A stretch of DNA of 64,000 nt from Hyperoplus lanceolatus (GCA_026929865.2 CM049396.1:23455001-23519000), one strand, 5' to 3'. Positions 1-11,124 are shown, counted from the first letter of the stretch. Numbers and translations: made by a program. The notes: generated by a model not told the origin, from the letters alone.

Positions 1-181
1 CATAAATCTTAAACAAAATATGCAGATACTGTCAAAATCAGTTCCAGGGAGTATATAGGGATTATAAAAGTTTTTTTTTTTAATGTTGTTTTTGATGGTG
101 TGTTTTTCTGGAACGAATCTTCGCTCGGAAAAACCAACGAATATTCGAAGCCTGAAAAATGGCATTCGGGCCAGCCCTAAT
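1..181. mobile_element. Possible end of a hAT-type miniature element
   Basis: The stretch ends in GGCCAGCCCTAAT at about 170-182, preceded by a TTCGAAGCCTGAAAAATGG-like segment. This resembles the ends of hAT-related miniature elements common in fish genomes. The other end lies outside the window, and no target duplication can be checked. No coding potential is seen. This is a family resemblance only. Confidence 0.3.
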
Positions 182-239
182 AGCATATAGCATATCCTAG
201 CACTTAGCTTCTCGCACTCTCCCCTGGGTCTGACTCTGT

Positions 240-1715
240 GGTTGCGTTCCGAATCGCATACTTTCTACTATATAGTATGGAGAAAAAAGATTTAGGATGT
301 CCCGATTCTTGTGGCCAGATTTAGGATGGTTTGAATACCCGGATGGTCTACTTCATGCGGCCAAGATTGTTAGTGTTGAAAAGTGCATCCTATTTGGCCG
401 ATTCTGACCCACAATCCAGTGCGCACGTGAAGTGACGTAACATCGACGAAGCCTATAGGCAGGGCTGTACGCTTATTTTTTTAGGTGGTAGCACTGGTGC
501 TAGCAAGCAAAAATAATCAGTAGCACAAAAATAAATTCAGTAGCACAAAAATAAATTCAGTAGAACACAAAGTATGATCAAAAACTTGCATAACCTTAAC
601 CCATGCATTTCGCTCTAATGACATGTTAGCCTGTCATCTTGATTTCTTTTGAAATTCTAAATTAATATCATATCCTAGTGTGTGCAGAAATAATTGTAGA
701 AAAATGAATAGGGTGCACTGATTGTAATTTAGACAAAAAAATCTAACCTGCCAATTGTAATTTTTTGCTGATTCAGAATAATTTCTCCCCATGAAATTAA
801 TATCTATATATTTTTTGTACATTTTTGGTAAATGTCTTTCTGTTAATTAAAACCAAACTTTAAAACATTAAACATAGCCTATTAAATAAATAAGTATACA
901 TATTGGTACAATTTAGGATAAATTAAATAGGTTGTTCTGAATGTGTTGGAAGTTGTTCTTCAGTGGCTTATTTCAAACTTTGTTTTTAGACTACTGTTGA
1001 CTTTTCTCTGCAGCTGAATGAGTTGCCTTTCTAGCTAGTGCACTGCAGGGCTGTGAAGCGCTAACTTCCTGTTCTTACCGGCTTCAAAATAAAAGTCAAC
1101 TCACGTTTGGCTATTAACAGGCTTTTAATGTGAAGGCGCAAAGGAAATGTTCTGTTTGCACACGCGCTAACTTAACTGCTGTAATCTCCTTCCGGTTATT
1201 ACCGTTGGTGAAGTGTATTAGATGCTGGAATCGCCGCACAAGTACAGGTCCGGAGCACACATCTTTCTCCAGCCAAAGTGGAGGGTGGACTCAATAACTT
1301 ACTTGCCTTAGACCGCATTTGGAGAGTGTTAATGTCGACTACTGTTGACTTTAGTGTTGCGCAGTGTTGTGCATCCCTCCTCTGTGTCTCAAAGAGACAG
1401 CATCTGCTCATTAGCAAGCTGTCGCACTAGTGCTAGTGGACTTGTATTCATTATCGCACGTCATCAATTTCAGTAGCAAATGCGATCAAAACTGTCGCAC
1501 TGTACAGCCCTGCTATAGGTCCATGTTATGAAAACAAACGGGGATGCTACGGATATAAAAGCAAGAGGCAAGATCAAGGCGCAATGTTATGATGAAATAA
1601 GAGAGAAAAGTACGTCCCAATAGTATGCCTACTGCATCCTAACTAGATTATTTTTATCGTCAGATGTAGTATGTAGAATAGAAAAAAGAAAGAGTATGCG
1701 ATTCGGAACGCAACC
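240..1715. mobile_element. Non-autonomous DNA transposon with perfect 23-bp terminal inverted repeats
   Basis: The left end (240-262) and the right end (1693-1715) are exact reverse complements over 23 bp, beginning GGTTGCGTTCCGAATCGCAT. The next 30 bp inward are loosely inverted too, with TAGTATG motifs on both sides. I find no convincing target-site duplication, so the superfamily is open. The element encodes nothing recognisable; the short minus-strand frames inside are unconvincing. About two thirds of its length is a younger nested insertion (460-1512). It directly abuts the start of LINE-A. Confidence 0.85.
460..1512. mobile_element. Nested hAT-like miniature element
   Basis: The ends are CAGGGCTGTAC (460-470) and its complement GTACAGCCCTG (1502-1512), typical of hAT CAG-type termini. 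CTATAGG flanks both sides (453-459 and 1513-1519), giving a 7-bp duplication, or 8 bp with one mismatch. The interior holds no transposase. Left-end material includes a short tandem of AAAAATAAATTCAGTAG at about 519-560. It lies inside the 240-1715 element and is therefore younger than it. Confidence 0.75.
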
Positions 1716-1747
1716 TAAGTCTTACTCATACTTGTGCGTGATGGCTT

Positions 1748-2582
1748 GTGCGGATTGTGCTACTTTTACTGGCTAGAATGACTCGTTTAGAGAGTCGCAT
1801 CCGTGAGTTGGAGCAGCTTTCTGCTACTGACGTTATAGACAGCACGGACACATTGCTTAGCCCTAGCTCCGGGAATCTTACTACCCCCGGTAGCATTGAG
1901 GTAACTGCTTCGGCAGACGCGGCTGGGTTCTGCCCTGTCCTGCGGGGCAGGGGTGCTAGCGGGCTTGCTCGGTGCCCCGGTTCGCGGTCCCCTCCCGGGA
2001 CTGAGAATCGGTACTCGGCTCTGTTAGCCCGTCTGTCTCCCTCGCTCCCGTTGGTCGGGCTGGGCCCCGCTAGTCATAGGGGACTCCATCACTTGCAACA
2101 TTGAACTTGATTTGCTAGCCACTGTTAAGTGTATGCCTGGAGCCAGAGCATCCGACATTGAGGCTAATCTTAGTATGCTGACTACATGCAGGGATAAGGG
2201 GGATAAAGGCGGAACGCAGACACAAAACAACACATGTTTTGATAACATTGTTATTCATGTCAGCTCCAATGACATTAGGCGGAAGCAGTCTGAGATCACT
2301 AAATATAGCTTAGCTAGGGCTTTTGAGACTGCCTCAAAGATGTGTTGGCATCCATTACTAGTCTCTGGTCTCGTACCCAGGAGGGGTGATGGTGAGATGT
2401 ACAGTAGGGTTACAGCGTTAAATCGCTGGCTGGCACAGCACTGCCAGGAGCAGGGTTTTACCTTTACGGATAATTGGTCTTCATTCTGGAAGCGCCCTGA
2501 CCTGCTGAAAGCAGACGGCCTCCATCCTAATGGAGAAGGCGCTGCTATTTTGTCTAGGAATATAGATGGGTACTTGAATTGA
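1748..2582 (+). pseudogene. LINE-A ORF1 remnant with SGNH/GDSL esterase domain
   Basis: The first frame (1748-2104) starts with a leucine-, arginine- and glutamate-rich stretch (MTRLESRIRELEQL) likely to form a coiled coil. The frame then shifts at about 2060-2110. In the corrected phase the sequence reads VIGDSIT, the block I motif with the catalytic Ser of SGNH hydrolases. The second frame (2112-2582) carries HVSSND, the Asn-containing block, and DGLHPN, the Asp/His block. Such an esterase ORF1 is known from CR1- and L2-group LINEs, where it is thought to act in the ribonucleoprotein. One or more frameshifts make this copy non-functional. Confidence 0.75.
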
Positions 2583-2645
2583 GGTTGATATAGGGATTTA
2601 ATACCCAGCAGGTCGCAGGTTGTACATGAGCCTGCTAGTGCGGAG

Positions 2646-5099
2646 GTGGAGTCAATTAGCTTACCTACCATGTTAAACGTAATGTTAAATCATGAAACTG
2701 TTATTGTGCTTAACCATAACATTCCTCCTCATGTTAGCTCCTTGACCGATGGCTTGGTCTACTACGGCATCGAGACTGTGTCCCTCCCTCGCCGTGCAAA
2801 TGGCTTACTGTATCCAAATGTTGCTAAGCACAATAATTTAATTACCATTCCCACATTGGGAGGTGGTAAGCCAAACCCCACTATGACCCTCAAATGTGGG
2901 CTCTTAAATACTATATCTCTTTCTAGTAAATCCCTATTGATAAATGACTTGATTATTGAACATAAGTTTGATATGATTGGTCTGTGTGAAACATGGCTTC
3001 AGCCAAACTTTTTTCTACCTCTAAATGAGGCCTCTCCTGCTAACTACTCATACTCTGGGTGGAGGTGTTGCCCTTATCTATAAATCTATTTTCAACCTGA
3101 GCTCGAAGAATGACTTTAAATGTGATTCATTCGAAGCCATGGTAATTAGGCCACCTCCTGTAAATAGGAAAAATGGCTTTCATCGGGAGGGTTTCAATTT
3201 GGTGGTGGTCTATAGGCCCCCCGGCCCATACTCACAATTTATAGAACAATTTAGTGACTTTCTTGCGGATCTTATCACCCACTCTGATAAAATCCTAATG
3301 ATCTGTGATTTTAATATTCACCTCAATAAGGCAGCCGATCCCTTAAGGAAAGCCTTTGTTAATATTATTGATAACTTTGGTTTCAACCAATTTGTAAATG
3401 AACCTACTCACTGTGAGGGAAACACTCTCAACCTCGTCCTCTCCCGTGGGATTTCTGTGACGGCCGTAAGTGTTTCTCCTGTCACTTCTGTATTATCTGA
3501 CCATTTTCTTATTTCTTTCGAGCTTGCCCTGGATTGCCCGAGTGCAGACGATGGAGCAGTGGTAACCACTCGCCATATCGGTGCGTCAACTGTAACAACC
3601 TTACTGGATCAACTTCCCACGGTCCTGGCCTCCTTAGCACCGGTGACCGAATCTGTCGATAGCCTGATAGCTGCGCTGAACTCAACCCTCTCTACCCTCC
3701 TGGATTCTGTGGCACCTCTCTCAACAAAAACCAGACAAACGATGAGGGCTTCTCCCTGATTTACTGACCACGCTCTGAAAAAGGACTGCAGGAGATTCGA
3801 ACAAAGATGGAGAAAATCAAAACAAGAGTCCACCTACCGGCCTTGGAGAGATAGCGTCTCAATCTACAAGCGTGCTCTGAATGTAGCAAAGAAGGCCTTT
3901 TACTCTTCTCTTATTAATAGGAATAAGAGTAATACAACATTTTTATTTGACACTGTTGCCAAACTTACAAAAAAAATGCAATCATCAAATTGCTCAATCC
4001 ACACTGCGCAACATTTTATTGACTATTTTAATAGTAAAATTACCAATATTAGAAACCAAATCAGTTCCTTCGGTACAACGAACTGCACAATAGCTGCGTG
4101 TAAGCGTAATATTGGTTTACTTAATAACTTTGAGCCTGTTCCGTATGAAGAACTGACTCAAATAGTCAAAAACTCAAAACCAACGACCTGCCTTCTTGAT
4201 CCCTTGCCTGTCAAATTGTTCAAAGAACTCTGGCAAACCCTGGGTCCTACAATACATGATGTTGTCAACCTTTCATTAATGACTGGTAATGTTCCCACTT
4301 CCTTTAAGGCTGCTGTGGTGAACCCCACTCTCAAGAAACCCAATTTGGATCCTGATGATCTGAGTAATTATCGCCCAGTGTCAAATTTGCCTTTTTTATG
4401 GAAAACACTAGAACGTGTAGTGGCGCAACAGCTCTCGGATCACTTGACTAGTAATCAACTTTTTGAACTGTTTCAGTCTGCCTTTAGGTCACGTCACTCG
4501 ACTGAAACCGCGCTCATTAAAGTAGTTACTCTGTTGATGATGGTCTCCAATACGGCCTCGGTGCTTCTATTGTTGGACCTCAGTGCAGCGTTTGACACCA
4601 TCGACCATGACATACTCCTGGATCGGCTGGAAAACCTGTTTGGCTTTACAGGGCCGGCCCACGATTGGCTGAAATCATACCTATCCGGTAGAACTCAGTG
4701 CGTCGCCTACAACAACAGTACATCCATATTCACTGACGTGAAATACGGAGTACCTCAAGGGTCTGTTCTTGGACCTCTGCTTTTCTCTTTGTATATTTCT
4801 CCGATTGGTCAAATTATTAGTAGCTTCGGGGTCAATTTTCACTTCTATGCGGATGATACTCTGTCCCGGTCAAAGTTAATGATGTTACTCAAATCTCTAA
4901 TTTAGAGGCCTGTCTATCCGCTGTTAAAAGCTGGATGTCGCAAAACTTTCTGCTCTTAAATTCAGAAAAAACTGAATTGTTATTAATCGGTCCCGCACAC
5001 GTTAGAAATCAGCTTGAGCAACTGACAATTAATTCCGACAATTGCGTTATCTCTCAAAGCTTAACAGCATGAAATCTTGGTGTTAAGTTAGACTCCAAC
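2646..5099 (+). pseudogene. LINE-A ORF2 remnant: endonuclease and reverse transcriptase, 5' part
   Basis: Three frames together give a CR1/L2-like ORF2. Endonuclease signs are GLCETWL near 2980, VVYRPPG near 3210, CDFNIHL near 3310 and LSDHFLI near 3500. RT signs are NYRPVSNLPF near 4370, LDLSAAFDTIDH near 4580, GVPQGSVLGPLL near 4750 and the catalytic YADDT near 4850. Defects include a frameshift at about 3055, a TGA where Trp is expected at 3757-3759, a frameshift just after YADD and another stop at about 5069. At 5099 the frame is cut by the ERV. The continuation is at 20831-21408. Confidence 0.9.
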
Positions 5100-5148
5100 T
5101 GTTAGAAAAATAACTCTAATTTGTATGATATTATAGCCAACCACATAA

Positions 5149-7163
5149 TTAAGTACGGGTCCCCAGTGTCAACTGGGGACCCGTAATTATTACTCTCCAC
5201 CATACTTATTCTTCTGACTTCTTCTTCTTATTCTGCCTCAAAAGTTTGAGCTGCTTCTCCTCCCACACCGTTGCACGTAGAAACGCAAAAATGTCACACA
5301 ACGGGCGTCCCCACCCCGAATCGTGTGCTATTATACAGTTTTTTGAATTTCCGCTAGGGGGCGCTGTTATGAAGTCCCGACTGAAAAAACTTTGAGAGGC
5401 CACGCCCCGCACACCGTAACTCCGATTGACTTGAAATTTCTCACACAGGTGTATGTTAGGGTGCTCTACAAAAAAGCCTCTTGGACCATAAAAAGTGTTC
5501 TGGGAATATTTCCGGCTAATTAGCATAACGTGAAAAACAGCGTGTTATCCACAACTTTCTTAAATATGACTGTATCAACACCAAATTTCTCGTGAAGCCC
5601 CGGGGGACTACAATAAACATACCCGTAAAAGATTAGTTGGACAACTTGAAAAACATGGCCACCATTGACCAAAACGTTTACGCAGGGGCGGGGCATAATA
5701 ACACGTTGGCCATAACTCCCTAACCGTAGGTTCTATCATCATCAAACTTGCTGGGTATGTGCAGAAGTCATGTGGTAGCATGTCCCTTCGAAGCTTATCG
5801 CGATTAACCCATAGGGGGCGCCACAAATGGGCGGGGCATAATAACACGTTGGCCCTAACTCCTTAACCGTAGGTCCTATCATCATCAAACCTGCTGGGTA
5901 TGTGCAGAAGTCATGTGGTAGCATGTCCATCAAAGCTTATCGCGATTTACCCATAGGGGGCGCCACAGGGGCGGGGCCTATCCACAAATTGGCTATAATT
6001 CCTTAACCATAGGTCCTATCATCATCAAATTTGCTGGGTATGTGCAGAAGTCAATTGGTAGCATGTCCCTCAGGGCTTATCGAGATTAACCCATAGGGGG
6101 CGCCACAGGGGCGGGGCCTATCCACAAATTGGCCATAACTCCTTAACCACAGGTCCTATCATCATCAAACTTGCTGGGTATGTGCAGAAGTCATGTGGTA
6201 GCATGTCCCTCGACGCTTATCGCGATTAACCCATAGGGGGCGCCACAGGGGTGGGGCCTATCCACAAATTGGCCATAACTCCTTAACCGTAGGTCCTATC
6301 ATCATCAAACTTGCTGGGTATGTGCAGAAGTCATGTTGTAGCATGTCCCTCGAAGCTTGTCGCGATTAACCCATAGGGGGCGCAACAAAAGTCACCCGAC
6401 TCCGATTAACTTGAAATTAATTGCACATGTACAGCTCATGGTGCTCTACAATTTAGCCTCAAGGAATTTTTTTCTAATTTCCGCTAGGGGGCGCTGTTAT
6501 TAATCTCCGACTGAAGAAAGTTTGAGAGGCTGCGCCCCGCACACCGTAAGTCCGATTGACTTGAAATTTCTCACACTGGTGTATTTTAGGGTGCTCTACA
6601 AAAAAGCCTCTTGGACCATAAGAGTCAACCTGGAAATACTTTCGGCTAATTAGCATAAAATGAAAAAAACGGTTTTATCCACAACTTTTTCAAGTGTTAC
6701 TCTATCAACACCAAATGTCTCACGAAGCCCCGGGGGACTGTGACGCACGTCTCTGAAAAATATTAGTAGGATAGCTTGGAAAACATGGCCGCCATTGACT
6801 AAAACGTTTACGCAGGGGCGGGGCTTAATAACACGTTGGCCATAATTCATTGACCGTAGGTCCTATCATCATAAAACTTGCAGGATACGTGCAAAAGACA
6901 TGTGGTAGCGTGTCCCTCTAAGCTTGTCGAGGTTAACCCGTAGGGGGCGCCACAAATGCGAAAACCGTCATTCACCGATGCAATGTTTGACAGGCCACGC
7001 CCCTTTCCCCCTGACTCCGATTGACTTATTATTTGTCGAACATGTACAGCTCATGGTGCTATACAATAAAGCCTCTCGGACCACAGGGGTCAGCCGTGTT
7101 TTTTTTTCTTCCCCGATTTACACGGGCGACCCGTACTTTCAAAATCTCCGCGGGATTTTCTAG
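5149..7163 (+). mobile_element. Helitron-like element, copy 1 of a head-to-tail dimer
   Basis: The element begins TTAAGTACGGGTCCCC and ends TTTTCTAG. Comparison with the 3' LTR shows insertion between A and T with no target duplication, which fits a Helitron. Just inside the 3' end is an imperfect hairpin (AAAATC / GATTTT around CCGCG, 7141-7159). Before that, GACCCGTACTT (about 7129-7139) is the inverted repeat of AAGTACGGGTC at the 5' tip. An internal inverted copy of the 5' tip resembles the asymmetric repeats described for Helitron2/Helentron elements. No Rep/helicase is encoded, so it is non-autonomous. It contains a 140-bp tandem array. Confidence 0.7.
5680..6385 (+). repeat. 140-bp tandem repeat array inside Helitron-like copy 1
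   Basis: The anchor CCATAGGGGGCG recurs at about 5809, 5951, 6091, 6231 and 6371, giving a period of 140-142 bp and about five units. Each unit runs through a 'CCTATCATCATCAAACTTGC' segment and a 'GTGCAGAAGTCATGTGGTAG' segment. Copy 2 has only two comparable units, with anchors near 7937 and 8079. Unit number therefore varies between copies. The array is non-coding. Confidence 0.85.
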
Positions 7164-7352
7164 TTAAGTACGGGTCCCCAGTGTCAACAGGGGACCCGTA
7201 ATTATTACTCTCCACCATACTTATTATTAAGTACGGGTCCCCAGTGTCAACTGGGGACCCGTAATTATTACTCTCCACCATACTTATTAATTACGGGTCC
7301 CCAGTGTGTCCCCAGTGTCAACTGGGGACCCGTAATTATTACTCTCCACCAT
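7164..7352 (+). repeat. Triplicated 5' hairpin head of Helitron-like copy 2
   Basis: Three tandem copies, about 60 bp apart, each contain the palindrome ACGGGTCCCCAGT-GTCA-ACTGGGGACCCGT: 13-bp arms with a 4-nt loop. The first copy has one arm mismatch and the third has an internal duplication of GTGTCCCCA. Copy 1 has a single head at 5149-5215. The arms could form a stable cruciform or RNA stem. Confidence 0.85.
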
Positions 7353-8871
7353 ACTTCTTCTTCTTCTTCTGACTTCTTCTTTTTATTCTGCCTCAAAAGT
7401 TTGAGCTGCTTCTCCTCCCACACCGTTGCACGTAGAAACGCAAAAATTTCACACAACGGGCGTCCCCACCCCGAATCGTGTGCTATTATACAGTTTTTTG
7501 AATTTCCGCTAGGGGGCGCTGTTATGAAGTCCCGACTGAAAGAACCTTGAGAGGCCACGCCCCGCACACCTTAACTCCGATTGACTTGAAATTTCTCACA
7601 CAGGTGTATGTTAGGGTGCTCTACAAAAAAGCCTCTGGGACCATAACAATTCTCGGGGAATATTTACAGTGTGTTATCCACAACTTTCTGCAATTTCACT
7701 GTATCAACACCAAATTTCTCGTGAAGCCCCGGGGGACTACAATAAACATACCCGTAAAAGATTAGTAGGACAACTTGAAAAACTTGGCCGCCATTGACCA
7801 AAACGTTTACGCAGGGGCGGGGCATAATAACACGTTGGCCATAACTCCTTAACCATAGGTCCTATCATCATGAAACTTGCTGGGTATGTGCAGAAGTCAT
7901 GTGGTAGCATGTCCGTTGAAACTTATCGCGATTAACCCATAGGGGGCGCCACAAATGGGTGGGGCTTAATAACACGTCGGCCATAACTCCTTAACCATAG
8001 GTCCTATCATCATCAAACTTGCTGGGTGTGTGCAGAAGTCATGTGGTAGCATGTCCCTCGAAGCTTATCGCGATTATCGCATAGGGGGCGCCACAAAAGT
8101 CACCCGACTCCGATTGACTTGAAATTGATTGCACATGTACAGCTCATGGTGCTCTACAATTTCGCTCAAAGGAATTTTTTTTTAATTTCCGCTAGGGGGC
8201 GCTGTTATTAATCCCCGACTGAAGAAAGTTTGAGAGGCCGCGCCCCGCACACCGTAAGTCCGATTGACTTGAAATTTCTCACGCTGGTGTATTTTAGGGT
8301 GCTCTACAAAAAAGCCTCTTGGACCATAAGAGTCAACCTGGAAATACTTTCAGCTAATTAGCATAAACTGAAAAACAGGGTTTTATCCACAACTTTTTCA
8401 AGTGTTACTCTATCAACACCAAATGTCTCACGAAGCCCCGGGGGACTATGACGCACGTCTTCGAAAAATATTAGTAGGATAGCTTGGAAAACATGGCCGC
8501 CGTTGACTAAAACGTTTACGCAGGGGCGGGGCTTAATAACACGTTGGCCGTAACTCATTGACCGTAGGTCCTATCATCACGAAACTTGCAGGATACGTGC
8601 AAAAGACATGTGGTGGCGTGTCCCTCTAAGCTTGTCGAGGTTAACCCGTAGGGGGCGCCGCAAATGCGAAAAACGTAATTCGCCGATGCAATGTTTGCCA
8701 GGCCACGCCCCTTTCCCCCTGACTCCGATTGACTCGTCATTTGTCAGACGTGCGCAGCTCGTGTCGCTCTATGACAAAGCCTCTCGGACCGCGGGGGTCG
8801 GCCGTGATTTCTTTTCTTCGCCGATTTGCACAGGCGGCCCGTACTTTCAAAATCTCCGCGGGATTTTCTAG
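7164..8871 (+). mobile_element. Helitron-like element, copy 2 of the dimer
   Basis: It starts with TTAAGTACGGG immediately after the CTAG of copy 1, without spacer, and ends in the same hairpin plus CTAG at 8871. LTR sequence resumes at 8872. Body segments match copy 1 with scattered substitutions. It differs in having about three 5' heads in tandem (7164-7352) and only two of the 140-bp units. The minus-strand frames at 7268-7567 and 5206-5526 resemble each other only because the two DNA copies do; neither looks like a protein gene. Confidence 0.7.
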
Positions 8872-9018
8872 TATTACATTACTCTCATATACTCAACTAA
8901 TAATCAAATACAATTATAACATGACCTAAATGTTCTCATTTCAGTACAGAGCAGGGAGTGGAGAAAGGAGGAAAGTCTCAGGCCTTAGAAGAAAGTTTGG
9001 TGGATGGTACAGACCTGA

Positions 9019-10769
9019 GAGTACATGAGTACATGGGAGAGGACAATTTGGACCCCTTTTCAATCAAGCTCTCTACACATATAATTACATATAATTATAT
9101 AAAAACAAATTACCCATATTTTTAATCTTTCCATCTCCTCTGGAATAGTTCCTAAAATTTGGAAAAAAGCTCATGTAATTCCTTTACATAAAGGTGGTGA
9201 CAAGAATAATCTTAATAACTACAGGCCAATTTCCAAACTCCCATGCCTCGCAAAAATTCTAGAATCACTTATTAATAATCAGTTAAAAACATTTCTAACT
9301 AGTGCTACCATTTTGAGCCCATTCCAATCTGGTTTTAGGGCAGGCCACAGTACTGTCTCTGCTGTGACTTTGGTTGTAGACAACATTGTTACAGCATTAG
9401 ACAAGAAAAAGCACTGTGCAGCACTTTTTATTGATCTTTCAAAGGCCTTTGATACCGTTGACCACCATTTGCTTTTACAGAGGCTGCATGACATTGGCTT
9501 TGATCAGTCTGCATGTAGCTGGTTTAGGGACTATCTCTCTGATAGACAGTAGTCAGTTAAACTGGGAAGATACCAGTCTGAGTTTTTAACTGTTACAAAT
9601 GGTGTCCCACAGGGCTCAACTTTAGGTCCAGTTCTTTTCACAATTTATATAAATAACATTGTTTCATTGCTAAAAAACTGTCACGCCCATCTATACGCTG
9701 ACGACACAGTACTGTATTGCATTTCCGATTCGGTGCACCAATCTATTGAGAACCTACAAAGCTCTTTTAACACCCTGCAGGACTGTCTAGTGGACCTCAG
9801 GCTTGTTCTTAATACAGACAAAACCAAATATATGTGTTTCTCCAGAGCAAAAACTACACATTTTAATGATTTTAATATGTTTACAAAGAATGGATTTTTA
9901 ATTGAAAGAGTCACAGAGTATAAATATCTCGGCATCTGGTTAGATGATAAACTCACTTTTCATTTTCATATAAATAATCTTGTTTGTCGACTACGACAAA
10001 AAATTGGCTATTTTTATAGGAATAAAACCACCTTCCCTTTATTTTGTAGGAAAAGGATTATTGAGGCAGTTTTCATGTCTGTCCTTGATTACGGTGATGT
10101 GGTCTACCGGCATGCATCACATTCATGTCTTAGACTCTGTTTTTCACTCTGCTTTAAGATTCATCACAGGAGATGCTTATGATACACACCATTGTCTTAT
10201 ATGAAAAGGTTGGGTGGTCCTCTCTTAAAGAGAGACGTGACGCACATTGGCACATTTTTATTTACAAAGCCTTGACCGGGAAGCTTCCTCGTTATTTAAC
10301 TGAAATGCTGCACATTTCAGATGGGCTTTATCAAACCCGCTCCACTGACATGCTTATGCCTTATGTCCCACAAGCCCAGTCTGAGCTGGGAAAGACAGCT
10401 TTTAGCTTCAGTGCCCCCGACTCCTGGAACAACTTACAGCAACAAATTAAACTAAATACATTCATATCCTTTGGCCGATTTAAACAGACTATCTTGGATC
10501 TGCCAAACTCTACTTGTAACTGTTTTAATTAGGCTATATTGTACTTTATTCCTTTTAATTGCTGCCACTCTTCACCACTTTGTAAATGTTTCAATTGTTT
10601 GTTTTTTTCTCTTCTCTTCACTTGTGTATTTGATGTATTTGCATTGAATATTTTGTATGTATTGTGGTTTTGAATTTGTTTTGACTCGACATCATTGAAA
10701 ATGAGGGTCACCCCTCAATTGATCTCTCGAGGATAAATAAAAGTTAAATGAAAAATGAAATGAAAATGA
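9019..10769 (+). mobile_element. 5'-truncated LINE inserted in the ERV 5' LTR
   Basis: The LTR breaks after CAGACCTGA (9018) and resumes at CTCATCCC (10770). The insert carries only the RT and C-terminal part of a CR1/L2-type LINE. It ends with AATAAATAAAAG and an irregular ATGAA-rich tail, as L2-group LINEs do. A 3-nt TGA is shared at the junctions; no longer duplication is visible. 5' truncation is the usual outcome of target-primed reverse transcription. Confidence 0.85.
9121..10532 (+). pseudogene. Truncated LINE reverse transcriptase remnant
   Basis: The translation starts within the RT finger region (NNYRPISKLPC near 9220). It continues through SGFRAGHSTVSAV near 9330, LFIDLSKAFDTVDHH near 9430, GVPQGSTLGPVLF near 9600 and the catalytic YADDTVLYC near 9700. 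It ends in the cysteine-free C-terminal domain (SAPDSWNNLQQQIK near 10420). A TAG interrupts it at 9550-9552, and there is a frameshift at about 10110. The endonuclease and ORF1 are missing through truncation. It belongs to the CR1/L2/Jockey group but is a different family from LINE-A and LINE-B. Confidence 0.85.
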
Positions 10770-10888
10770 CTCATCCCAATTATTATAGATAAGAAGTAAA
10801 TAGCCAAGGTTAGGAGCATAGTTTCACTTTTCGGGAAAAGACGACAAGGTCAGGATTGGTCAGAGAAAACGCATGGCAACGAGATCAA

Positions 10889-10923
10889 CCAATCAATAAA
10901 CATTGTCAAGATATGATAAAAGA
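10889..10923 (+). promoter_or_regulatory. CCAAT and TATA-like boxes of the ERV LTR
   Basis: CCAAT (10889-10893) is followed about 25 nt later by GATAAAAGA (about 10915-10923). The same pair occurs in the 3' LTR at 20607-20611 and 20633-20640. The position, some 170 nt before the AATAAA signal, fits a U3 promoter. Function is inferred. Confidence 0.5.
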
Positions 10924-11087
10924 CTCTGCTGTAGAGAGAGAACTTCACTTTTTTTCACTTTACTTTTTTGTCCTGTCAAAATTGCTAGGATCACCTGTTC
11001 TGTGATATCACTTCATTAAAACATCGCTCTTGAGAACTTTGAAACTTTTTCCTGTCATATTTTTTCTTCCATATCCGAATAAACGAA

Positions 11088-11093
11088 CACAGT
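11088..11093 (+). promoter_or_regulatory. LTR polyadenylation signal AATAAA
   Basis: AATAAA lies 9 nt before the end of the 5' LTR and is repeated at 20796-20801 in the 3' LTR. This placement near the R/U5 boundary is usual for retroviral LTRs. Confidence 0.6.
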
Positions 11094-11105
11094 TTGTTAT
11101 TAAAT

Positions 11106-11124
11106 TGGTGACCCCGACGTGATT
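11106..11124 (+). other. Primer-binding site complementary to tRNA-Trp
   Basis: The 19 nt TGGTGACCCCGACGTGATT are, as far as I recall the tRNA, an exact complement of the 3' end of vertebrate tRNA-Trp including CCA. The site begins 3 nt after the LTR end. A tRNA-Trp primer is used by alpharetroviruses and by some endogenous retroviruses. This fixes the orientation of the element and supports a retrovirus-type origin rather than Ty3/Gypsy. Confidence 0.9.

Larger units (their letters stand above)
1716..5099 (+). mobile_element. LINE-A, left segment (CR1/L2-type non-LTR retrotransposon)
   Basis: This is the 5' three quarters of a two-ORF LINE of the CR1/L2 group. ORF1 carries an SGNH esterase domain and ORF2 an apurinic-type endonuclease plus reverse transcriptase. 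It stops abruptly at 5099 in the middle of the codons after the RT core, where the ERV LTR begins. The reading sense resumes at 20831. The true 5' end is uncertain, because the 240-1715 transposon abuts it. Several stops and frameshifts show that the copy is dead. Confidence 0.88.
5100..11102 (+). repeat. ERV 5' LTR, split by two insertions
   Basis: The LTR survives in three pieces: 5100-5148, 8872-9018 and 10770-11102. Together they make about 529 bp and match the uninterrupted 3' LTR (20292-20826) end to end. The first gap is the Helitron-like dimer and the second a truncated LINE. The final piece holds the promoter-like motifs, the AATAAA signal and the junction to the primer-binding site. 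Confidence 0.9.

Noticed and set aside
5680-6385. Regularly spaced repeats that could suggest a CRISPR array
   Set aside because: Units are 140 bp and nearly identical over their whole length, with no unique spacers; they are a tandem array in a Helitron-like element of a eukaryote.
5206-7567. Similar minus-strand frames at 5206-5526 and 7268-7567
   Set aside because: The similarity comes from the two copies of the same non-coding element. No domain, and the frames cross the hairpin and boundary repeats.
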